In this document: in pieces, positions 1 through 4,642 of the stretch | Layout: each line of letters begins with the position of its first letter | Position numbering within the stretch: position 1 is the first letter of the stretch | NCBI GenBank assembly: GCA_045535235.1 | Contig: JAZSLG010000151.1 | Location: forward strand, 1 to 5,151 | Reading direction: 5' to 3' | From: Stercoripulliclostridium_A sp045535235 | GTDB lineage: Bacteria; Bacillota; Clostridia; Christensenellales; DTU072 | DNA: 5,151 nt | The notes under the pieces: generated by a model | The model's input: only the letters and a program-made list of their open reading frames with translations | Database searches by the model: none | What the model was told of the DNA's origin: nothing | Made by a program: the position numbers and the translations under genes

Positions 1-274
1 CTTCGGGAGCATAAAGTGGACCTCCCAGCATATGAACGTATTTGCAAATATTTTCTCTTAGTGCGAATAATCCGTCGTTAGAGGTGTACTGGGTTTTTCC
101 TTCCTTGATACTCGCAATTCCTGCATCACTAAAAGAAGCCGCCGTAATAAAGTCGGGCTCACCAATGCCAAGTGAAATGCAATCTTTCATATCAGCCGCT
201 ATATCAAAGAACTTTCTAATACCCGATGGAGGGATAGATTGTGCTTTTTGACTGATAATTTTTGAGTAATCCAT
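1..274 (-). CDS. PLP-dependent aminotransferase, class I/II (N-terminal part, runs off the window)
   Basis: Reading the minus strand from an ATG at 274 gives 91 residues with no stop before the window edge. Residues 34-42 read SLGIGEPDF, the N-terminal signature of fold-type I aminotransferases, which bind pyridoxal phosphate and move amino groups between amino acids and 2-oxo acids in the cytosol. PPSGIRKFFDIA (15-26) and QYTSNDGLFALRENI (62-76) match the usual opening helix and the conserved Y-x-x-x-x-G-x-x-x-L-R region. Family members are normally about 380-400 residues, so only about a quarter is visible. The PLP lysine and the substrate arginine lie outside, so the amino acid used cannot be named. 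A GGAGG ribosome binding site (281-285) sits 6 nt before the ATG, which fixes the start. The gene has its own promoter just after the terminator of the upstream LRR gene, so it is probably not co-transcribed with it. The family call is secure; the substrate is unknown. Confidence 0.88.
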   Translation of the reverse strand, partial: MDYSKIISQKAQSIPPSGIRKFFDIAADMKDCISLGIGEPDFITAASFSDAGIASIKEGKTQYTSNDGLFALRENICKYVHMLGGPLYAPE

Positions 275-285
275 AATAGACCTCC

Positions 286-305
286 ATTGTTACGTGTTTA
301 ACAAT
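286..305. promoter_or_regulatory. Inverted repeat over the aminotransferase start of transcription (possible operator)
   Basis: Arms ATTGTTA (286-292) and TAACAAT (299-305) are perfect 7-bp inverted repeats separated by 6 nt. The site overlaps the end of the putative -10 box (304-309), spans the expected transcription start and ends next to the ribosome binding site. A repressor dimer could bind there. The arms are AT-rich, so a chance dyad is quite possible. Confidence 0.3.
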
Positions 306-332
306 TATACATAATAAGGGTTAAAAAAGCAA
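304..332 (-). promoter_or_regulatory. Putative promoter of the aminotransferase gene
   Basis: On the minus strand a perfect TATAAT (304-309) lies 17 bp downstream of TTGCTT (327-332), a weak -35 that keeps only the TTG. Transcription would start near 297, giving a leader of about 23 nt before the ATG at 274. The -35 box overlaps the base of the LRR gene's terminator stem and the start of its T-tract, a very compact terminator-promoter junction. The -10 is convincing; the -35 is less so. Confidence 0.55.
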
Positions 333-368
333 GTATACGCGCATGATTTATTAATGCGCGTATACTTG
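323..368 (-). terminator. Intrinsic terminator of the LRR protein gene
   Basis: A perfect 15-bp stem (330-344 with 354-368) with a 9-nt loop contains the core ATACGCGCAT. On the minus strand it is followed after one base by six T (323-328). It starts 27 nt after the TAA stop of the LRR gene (395-397), as expected for a Rho-independent terminator. There is no T-run on the plus-strand side, so it works in one direction only. Confidence 0.88.
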
Positions 369-394
369 TATTATATTAATGCTAATACGTTTTG

Positions 395-2005
395 TTATTT
401 GAAAAACAGCTTTTTCTTTACTTTGCAATTTTTTGGGAAGGCATTGCTCTTAATTTTACAAGAAAAAGGTATCTCAACTTTTTCAAGAGAGGTACATTCA
501 AATGCAAAAGTACCTATTTCCTTTATGTCCTTTGAAAAAGAAACCTCTTCTAAACTACGGCATATACAAAAAGCGGATAGGTCTATGAACTGCACGCTAG
601 GGAGATATAACTTTTTTATATGAGCATTGGCGGTAGCAGAGTAACTGACTCGGGTGCAATTGTTAGGTGTAGTAAAAATGGCATCTTCTTTTTCGGCAGG
701 GTATAGGATTAGCTCTAAACTACCATCACTTAACTTTTTATAAAGTACGTTGTCTATGACCGTGTAATAAGGGTTGGTTTCGTCTAGAATTATATATTTT
801 AGTTTGGGGCAACCCAATATACACTTGGTGTTAAAATTAATAAGATTTTTGGGAAGGGTTACCTTTTCCAAGTTGGGACATTCCGCTATTTCTCGGTTTT
901 CCAGCGTAGTTATCCCCTCGGGAAATTCAACTTCTTTAACGTGTTGATTGCGCCATAAAAAGTTTTCGTCTACGTGGGTTATTTGTCTAGGGACACGCAC
1001 AACCGCGTCTCTATCACTAAACAATTTACCATCTTCATAAAGCTCTGAGTATCCAACTTGCCTATCCGTGACGTACTTGATGGGATTAATCTTTTCCTCT
1101 CTTTTGTTTTGTTGAGCCTTAGGTGTTGTTGCGATTGGAGTTTTGCTAGTGTTTATATTATCTACTAATAAATCGAAATATTCATCGTTATTTAGCTTTT
1201 TTGTTTCTATGGATTGTGGCGTGCATCTTTTTATGTTAGCAGAGGCATCATCTTGCACTTTTTTAGTTTGATATACTTCTTTCGCGCTATTGGGTACCGA
1301 TACTGGAATATCTGTTGGTTCGTTGGAAATATTTTTGTCCTTAGACTTTGTATTAATTCTTGTATCAATTGGGGTATTAAATCTTGGTAAGGTAAGGTTG
1401 GTCAACTCAACGTTATCTTCTATGTACCTCATAAAATTATCTATTGAAACCAGTTCAGCGGTAGCGGAATGATACTCAAAAAACGTATTGTTAATTCGAG
1501 TCGTTCCGTCATTTAATCCGCTATTATACACGTAAGCGCCTTGTTGAACTTTATGTTTTGCGATTAAAAAGTAATTGTCATTATCAAAAGAGGCGTCGAC
1601 TACGGCATAGTCTTGCGCCATTTGTAGACCTTTAACACCTTTCTTCTCTTTTTCAAGTGGATTGTTTTGGTAAGCACGCATTTCCAATTTGATTTCGTGG
1701 TTACCGGGTGCAACCTCAATAGCGGTAACCATATGTTTAAGGAAGGTACGTTTCCCATCTATAGTTATAGCAATTACGTTATAAGCATATTTTTTTGCAT
1801 GGTACAATGGCCTATACCATGAGCCGTTATCTTCATAATCTTCAGTTTTGGAGTATTTTTCTATATGACGTCGTGCGCCTTCACCAAAAACCGGTAAAAC
1901 AATACTTTCAAAAGGAGTGTTCTTATATTTTTTATAATCATTTTGATGTGAAGTATAGGGCTTGAAAGTTTCTTCATATAGTGGTAAAACGTACAAATTT
2001 GCCAT
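395..2005 (-). CDS. BspA-like leucine-rich-repeat protein with an uncharacterised N-terminal domain and no signal peptide
   Basis: The gene encodes 536 residues from an ATG with AGGAG (2015-2019) 9 nt upstream. Three parts are visible. Residues 1 to about 205 form a domain I do not recognise. It has a beta-rich stretch AITIDGKRTFLKHM (79-92) followed by VAPGNHEIKLEMRAY (98-112), which resembles the VDG...PG.H.I pattern of small PEGA/DUF2846-like beta-sandwiches. Residues about 210-310 are a polar K/N/T/S-rich linker, probably disordered. From about 335 to the end run irregular LRR_5 (BspA-type) repeats: VKEVEFPEGITTLEN, LEKVTLPKNL, LEEVSFSKDIKEIGTFAFEC, LEKVEIPFSCKIKSNAF. They include the insert YYTVIDNVLYKK (413-424) typical of that family. 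Most BspA-like proteins are secreted or anchored. This one has no signal peptide, membrane segment or sorting motif, and has ten cysteines, so I infer a cytosolic protein. Such repeats usually bind proteins; the partner is unknown. It appears monocistronic, with its own promoter and terminator. Confidence 0.85.
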   Translation of the reverse strand: MANLYVLPLYEETFKPYTSHQNDYKKYKNTPFESIVLPVFGEGARRHIEKYSKTEDYEDNGSWYRPLYHAKKYAYNVIAITIDGKRTFLKHMVTAIEVAPGNHEIKLEMRAYQNNPLEKEKKGVKGLQMAQDYAVVDASFDNDNYFLIAKHKVQQGAYVYNSGLNDGTTRINNTFFEYHSATAELVSIDNFMRYIEDNVELTNLTLPRFNTPIDTRINTKSKDKNISNEPTDIPVSVPNSAKEVYQTKKVQDDASANIKRCTPQSIETKKLNNDEYFDLLVDNINTSKTPIATTPKAQQNKREEKINPIKYVTDRQVGYSELYEDGKLFSDRDAVVRVPRQITHVDENFLWRNQHVKEVEFPEGITTLENREIAECPNLEKVTLPKNLINFNTKCILGCPKLKYIILDETNPYYTVIDNVLYKKLSDGSLELILYPAEKEDAIFTTPNNCTRVSYSATANAHIKKLYLPSVQFIDLSAFCICRSLEEVSFSKDIKEIGTFAFECTSLEKVEIPFSCKIKSNAFPKNCKVKKKLFFK

Positions 2006-2036
2006 GCCTACGCGCTCCTAAGCTAGATATGCATTT

Positions 2037-2064
2037 ATTATAACACAAAAAAATAAAAACAGTA
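2037..2064 (-). promoter_or_regulatory. Putative promoter of the LRR protein gene
   Basis: On the minus strand a perfect TATAAT (2037-2042) lies about 32 nt upstream of the LRR gene's ATG. The best -35 is TACTGT (2059-2064) at a 16-bp spacing, a poor match. An A-rich run (T-rich on the coding strand) fills the spacer. The -10 alone is good evidence in this genome style; the -35 assignment is tentative. Confidence 0.5.
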
Positions 2065-2107
2065 TCATAATCAAATACGTTATTTATATGTTATGGCAGA
2101 TTATGAT
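2064..2107. repeat. 9-bp inverted repeat upstream of the LRR promoter
   Basis: ATCATAATC (2064-2072) and GATTATGAT (2099-2107) are perfect inverted copies separated by 26 nt. A smaller dyad AAATA-cgt-TATTT (2073-2085) lies between them. The pair flanks the region just upstream of the LRR gene's putative promoter and could be an operator for a dimeric or tetrameric regulator. The arms are AT-rich and could be chance. Confidence 0.3.
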
Positions 2108-2171
2108 TTGTAACTCTATTAAACGAATCCAAGCATAGTAGGTTCAATTTGAGTGGAGTTGATTGAAGGCT

Positions 2172-2263
2172 CAAACACAAAGTGTTTGCTTTCGCCAGGT
2201 TTGGCTAAGCCAAACTAATGCACCCAGTTTGCTAAAGCAAATGGGTATATTGCCCGCGCAATA
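2172..2263. repeat. Tandem array of four short hairpins in an intergenic spacer
   Basis: Four dyads follow each other closely. (1) CAAACAC/GTGTTTG, 2172-2188, loop AAA. (2) GTTTGGC/GCCAAAC, 2199-2215, loop TAA. (3) ACCCA-g-TTTGCT/AGCAAATGGGT, 2222-2246, one bulged G. (4) TATTGC/GCAATA, 2248-2263, loop CCGC. Hairpins 1-3 share a GTTTG(G)C core, so they look derived from one another. No promoter, open reading frame or T-tract belongs to them. Clustered hairpins like these resemble the multi-hairpin intergenic repeats (REP/MITE-like) common in Clostridia. Whether this copy is repeated elsewhere in the genome cannot be seen here. Confidence 0.6.
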
Positions 2264-2268
2264 GATTG

Positions 2269-2312
2269 ATTAATGAAAAAACACGCACTTTAAATGCGTG
2301 TTTTTTCATTAA

Positions 2313-2313
<1 letters not shown>
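2269..2313 (-). terminator. Long palindromic terminator of tRNA-Thr (symmetrical, could act both ways)
   Basis: Perfect 19-bp arms (2269-2287 and 2295-2313) enclose the 7-nt loop CTTTAAA. The core ACGCA/TGCGT is flanked by A6 on one side and T6 on the other, so each strand reads a short GC-containing stem followed by six T. On the minus strand it follows the tRNA directly, and its outermost base is the final A of the encoded CCA. It is therefore the natural tRNA terminator. No gene enters from the plus strand, so activity in that direction would only block stray transcription. Confidence 0.85.
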
Positions 2314-2388
<75 letters not shown>

Positions 2389-2420
2389 ACTCCTAACGTC
2401 TACCTTAAAGGTTCCTCTAT

Positions 2421-2449
2421 ATTATATTGATAGTTTTTTGACTTGTCAA
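2421..2449 (-). promoter_or_regulatory. Perfect consensus promoter of tRNA-Thr
   Basis: The minus strand reads TTGACA (2444-2449), 17 bp, TATAAT (2421-2426): both hexamers and the spacing are exact sigma-70/sigma-A consensus. Transcription would start near 2414 and leave a 5' leader of about 25 nt for RNase P to remove. Such strength suits a stable RNA gene. Confidence 0.9.
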
Positions 2450-2484
2450 TTAAATTTACCTTATTTTGTTTTACAAATTTAATT
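2448..2484. repeat. 10-bp inverted repeat between the divergent tRNA and SIS promoters
   Basis: AATTAAATTT (2448-2457) and AAATTTAATT (2475-2484) are perfect inverted copies, 17 nt apart. The left arm touches the tRNA -35 box; the right arm starts at the last base of the SIS -35 box. The position suits a factor touching both promoters, but the arms contain only A and T, so chance or simple DNA bending is also plausible. Confidence 0.3.
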
Positions 2485-2498
2485 TTTTGTGCAATAAT
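2470..2498 (+). promoter_or_regulatory. Putative promoter of the SIS protein gene
   Basis: TTTACA (2470-2475), 17 bp, AATAAT (2493-2498), with a TG dinucleotide at 2490-2491 forming an extended -10. Each hexamer differs from consensus by one base. Transcription would start near 2505, giving a leader of about 24 nt before the ATG at 2529. It is divergent from the tRNA-Thr promoter. Confidence 0.7.
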
Positions 2499-2528
2499 AC
2501 AAAAGTACATAGAATTTGAGAGGTAGAT

Positions 2529-3563
2529 ATGTCTATAATGCTTAATGAATTTCTATCGGCACCCGAGGTGGTAAAATCGGTTGCCACCGCTAATAAGAAA
2601 GTTATTGCGGAAATTGCTAAGGAATTCAAAGAACGTGGAATAACCAATATTGCAACCGTTGCAAGAGGTACTAGCGATAGTGCGGCTACCTATTTCAAAT
2701 ATATAGTTGAGGCTATTGGTGAAATCGTAGTTGCTAAACTTTCTCCCTCTATTACGACCATATACGGTTCCAAGGTAAACCTTAAGAATACCATGGTAAT
2801 TGCAATATCGCAAAGCGGTATGTCTACCGATTCCGTTATGGTATTAAAGTCTGCAAAGGAAACTGGTGCGTTAACGGTTGCCGTTACCAACAATAGTGAA
2901 AGCGACCTTGCAAAAGTAGCGGATTATCACATTGATTTGCGTGCAGGTGTTGAGCAAAGTGTATACGCAACCAAAACCTATCTTGCAGAAATGGTAGCAA
3001 TGTTTATGCTTTCCAACGCACTAAGCTCGGTCACTGCAAAAATGAACGTTATGGAATTGCCCCAAATTCTTCGTTCCTTTATTGATGATAATACCGAAGC
3101 TCTCAAGGCGTTTGCGGAAGAAACCAAGGATAGCATTGGCGGAATAGTGCTTACTCGTGGAATACTCCAAAGCGTAGCGAGTGAACTTTCCTTAAAGATT
3201 ATGGATACTTGCCGTACCTTGTCTAATTATTTTTCCACCTCGGAGTTTATGCACGGTCCCATATCTATCGTTGAGGAAGGAACAAAGGTTATTTTGCTTG
3301 CTCCTGATAGTGAGTTTACCGACGAGTTTATTTCCATTACTACTCGCCTAAGCTTGCTTGGAGCCGAGGTAATAGCCTTTACCGATATTCCGGAAGTAGC
3401 ACGCATGGCAAGTAAGTCTTTCATTATGCCTTCGTACAGGGGTATGACCTTGCCTTTTGTGTATGCACTCCAAAGTGAACTTTACGTCGTTTACGTCGCA
3501 GAGGCTCTTGGTATTAACGTTGACTGTCCGCGTAATCGCAAGAAAATTACTATTACGATATAA
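2529..3563 (+). CDS. Double-SIS-domain protein, GlmS-isomerase-like (putative aminosugar-phosphate deaminase/isomerase)
   Basis: The protein has 344 residues, starting at an ATG 5 nt after GAGAGG (2518-2523). It matches the sugar-isomerase half of glucosamine-6-phosphate synthase (GlmS) without the glutaminase domain. The first SIS domain has ARGTSDSAA (45-53) and SQSGMSTDS (94-102, phosphate-binding loop), followed by EQSVYATKTY (142-151). The second has LTRG (208-211), EFMHGP (239-244, containing the counterpart of the GlmS ring-opening histidine) and a C-terminal PRNRKK (334-339, containing the counterpart of the GlmS active lysine). Without a glutaminase it cannot use glutamine as GlmS does. 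Relatives include NagB-II/GlmD-type glucosamine-6-phosphate deaminases, AgaS and fructosamine-phosphate deglycases. By my eye alignment the GlmS isomerase glutamate is Asp226 here. The neighbouring convergent nagB supports an amino-sugar phosphate substrate. It is cytosolic. The family is sure; the exact reaction is not. Confidence 0.88.
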   Translation: MSIMLNEFLSAPEVVKSVATANKKVIAEIAKEFKERGITNIATVARGTSDSAATYFKYIVEAIGEIVVAKLSPSITTIYGSKVNLKNTMVIAISQSGMSTDSVMVLKSAKETGALTVAVTNNSESDLAKVADYHIDLRAGVEQSVYATKTYLAEMVAMFMLSNALSSVTAKMNVMELPQILRSFIDDNTEALKAFAEETKDSIGGIVLTRGILQSVASELSLKIMDTCRTLSNYFSTSEFMHGPISIVEEGTKVILLAPDSEFTDEFISITTRLSLLGAEVIAFTDIPEVARMASKSFIMPSYRGMTLPFVYALQSELYVVYVAEALGINVDCPRNRKKITITI

Positions 3564-3575
3564 TCATTTTTAACT

Positions 3576-3605
3576 AAAAACGCTCGCAACCGCGAGCGTT
3601 TTTTT
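3576..3605. terminator. Bidirectional intrinsic terminator shared by the SIS gene and nagB
   Basis: Stem CGCTCGC/GCGAGCG (3581-3587 with 3592-3598), loop AACC, flanked by A5 (3576-3580) and T7 (3599-3605). It lies 12 nt after the SIS stop codon on the plus strand. Read on the minus strand it is followed by five T, so it can also end nagB, whose stop is about 63 nt upstream of it on that strand. Confidence 0.92.
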
Positions 3606-3667
3606 GTTGTAAATTATGGTATTAGCTTGTCTAAAAAATACCAAATATCCGTATCCTAAGCTACCGA

Positions 3668-4402
3668 TTATGCCTTCAAATAATATCCTGCGGCTTCATC
3701 AACGATTACAATAACGTTTTCGTGTAGTTGTAGTATGCTTGCGGGACAATCCGTGGAAACGGGACCGTATACCATGTCTCTTACGGCTTCGGCTTTGTTA
3801 GCACCGCTTGCAAGAAGAAGTATTTGTTTTGCTTCCATAATGTCTTGTAAACCCATAGTAACGGCGTGGGTGGGAACCTTGTTTACGTCGCCTTCAAAAA
3901 AGCGGGCGTTATCAAGACGAGTCTTTTCCTTTAGTTCTACTAAGTGTGTACTGGAACCAAAAGGTGTGCCGGGCTCGTTAAAGCCAATATGTCCGTTTGC
4001 GCCAATACCCAAAATTTGAATATCAATGGGATTAGCTTTTATAAAATCGCTATATTCTTTGCAAGCTTCTTCCACGTTTTCGGCTAGACCGTTTGGCACG
4101 TGGGTATTATCTTTATTAATATCAACGTGGTTAAATAAATTGGTATTCATAAAACTACGATAACTTTCGGGATGTTCTACGGGAAGACCTACGTATTCGT
4201 CCAAGTTAATGGAAACCATATTTTTGTAACTAACTTCGCCTGCTTTATAGTCGGCTATCATTTCCTTGTACAAACCGATAGGGGTGCTTCCGGTTGCCAA
4301 ACCCAAAGTAGCGTTTTCCTTGTTTTTTACCACGTTTTTAACGAAAGAATAGGCAATTTTACTCATTTCGTTATAATCTTTTGCATGTTTAAGAACTATC
4401 AT
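3668..4402 (-). CDS. nagB: Glucosamine-6-phosphate deaminase NagB
   Basis: NagB converts glucosamine 6-phosphate to fructose 6-phosphate and ammonia, the last specific step in using N-acetylglucosamine and related amino sugars; it is cytosolic. The 244-residue protein shows the whole family pattern: LGLATGSTPIGLY (33-45, phosphate loop), NLDEYVGL (66-73, with the catalytic Asp68), GIGANGHIGFNEPG (132-145, with His138 and Glu143) and TMGLQDIM (182-189). Position 136 is Asn where the E. coli enzyme has Asp141; Asn is, to my knowledge, usual in Gram-positive NagB. The length fits the short Bacillota type rather than the 266-residue allosteric E. coli enzyme. The ATG is fixed by AAGGAG (4408-4413) 5 nt upstream. 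It converges on the GlmS-like SIS gene, and both probably act on amino-sugar phosphates. An inverted repeat covers its -10 box, suggesting control by a repressor, as is common for nag genes. Confidence 0.97.
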   Translation of the reverse strand: MIVLKHAKDYNEMSKIAYSFVKNVVKNKENATLGLATGSTPIGLYKEMIADYKAGEVSYKNMVSINLDEYVGLPVEHPESYRSFMNTNLFNHVDINKDNTHVPNGLAENVEEACKEYSDFIKANPIDIQILGIGANGHIGFNEPGTPFGSSTHLVELKEKTRLDNARFFEGDVNKVPTHAVTMGLQDIMEAKQILLLASGANKAEAVRDMVYGPVSTDCPASILQLHENVIVIVDEAAGYYLKA

Positions 4403-4431
4403 AATAACTCCTTGACAAGTTTAATATACGT

Positions 4432-4451
4432 TGTTAAAGCGTATTTTAACA
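4432..4451. promoter_or_regulatory. Candidate operator: inverted repeat over the nagB -10 box
   Basis: TGTTAAA (4432-4438) and TTTAACA (4445-4451) are perfect 7-bp inverted repeats with a 6-nt spacer GCGTAT. The right arm covers most of the nagB -10 (4443-4448) and the left arm covers the expected start of transcription, so a bound dimer would block RNA polymerase. nag genes are commonly repressed by GntR-, LacI- or ROK-type regulators responding to amino-sugar phosphates. No regulator gene is in the window and I cannot assign the family. Confidence 0.5.
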
Positions 4452-4471
4452 CAAAAAATGGATTTTTGCAA
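4443..4471 (-). promoter_or_regulatory. Putative promoter of nagB
   Basis: On the minus strand TTGCAA (4466-4471), 17 bp, TAAAAT (4443-4448). The -10 differs from consensus by one base and the -35 by two. Transcription would begin near 4436, giving a leader of about 34 nt before the ATG. Confidence 0.65.
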
Positions 4472-4554
4472 GAGATGTGGGGCATAGTTAAGGATAGAAT
4501 ACTTACTAAATTGGGTTTCCGTTTTTTGCTAACGATTATAAATTGTTTTTATCC

Positions 4555-4583
4555 TTGACACCCTATATATTATATGTTAATAT
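4555..4583 (+). promoter_or_regulatory. Promoter of the ABC transporter ATPase gene
   Basis: A perfect TTGACA (4555-4560), 17 bp, then TAATAT (4578-4583) preceded by TG at 4575-4576, an extended -10. From 4564 to 4607 the DNA is almost purely A and T, with overlapping TATAAT-like words such as TATTAT, so the exact start may vary. Transcription near 4590 would give a leader of about 53 nt. The 73 nt between the nagB -35 box (ending 4471) and AAGGATA/TATCCTT (4490-4496, 4550-4556), and on to this promoter, contain no gene I can support. Confidence 0.7.
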
Positions 4584-4607
4584 TATTATATATATTATAT
4601 TAATAAA

Positions 4608-4628
4608 GTGCGCGTGCGCGCGCGTATA
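4608..4628. repeat. 21-bp alternating purine-pyrimidine tract in the ABC gene leader
   Basis: From 4608 to 4628 every base alternates between purine and pyrimidine: a run of GT/GC steps, mostly CG-rich, ending in GTATA. It lies between the putative transcription start and the ribosome binding site (4634-4638), directly after a 45-bp AT-rich stretch. Such tracts are the classic Z-DNA-forming sequence. In RNA, GCGCG (4610-4614) can pair with nearby CGCGC in several registers, giving a compact hairpin before the Shine-Dalgarno site. Function is unknown. Confidence 0.6.
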
Positions 4629-4642
4629 ACGTTAGGAGAAAT

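Noticed and set aside
42..251. Plus-strand open frame of 69 codons
   Set aside because: It is antisense to the clearly conserved aminotransferase coding sequence and has no recognisable protein features.
354..623. Plus-strand open frame of 89 codons over the LRR gene's 3' end and terminator
   Set aside because: It starts inside the terminator stem, lacks a ribosome binding site and is a mirror of the LRR coding region.
2141..2158. GGTTCAA followed by TGGAG, similar to a tRNA T-loop, as a possible tRNA remnant or att site
   Set aside because: Only seven bases match, no stems form around it, and no other part of a tRNA or an integrase is present.
2172..2263. Hairpin array as a CRISPR array
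   Set aside because: The repeats are short, unequal palindromes without constant-length unique spacers, and no cas gene is nearby.
3992..3994. Asn136 in NagB in place of the E. coli catalytic-triad Asp141 as a loss of activity
   Set aside because: Asn at this position is, to my knowledge, common in functional Gram-positive NagB, and the other catalytic residues are intact.
4412..4417. Plus-strand TTGACA near the nagB start as a promoter toward the ABC gene
   Set aside because: No -10-like hexamer lies 16-18 bp downstream; the sequence is the complement of the nagB ribosome binding region.
4172..4558. Plus-strand open frame of 128 codons across the nagB 5' end and spacer
   Set aside because: Its first part is antisense to nagB, it reads through the nagB promoter, and the spacer part shows no protein-like composition.
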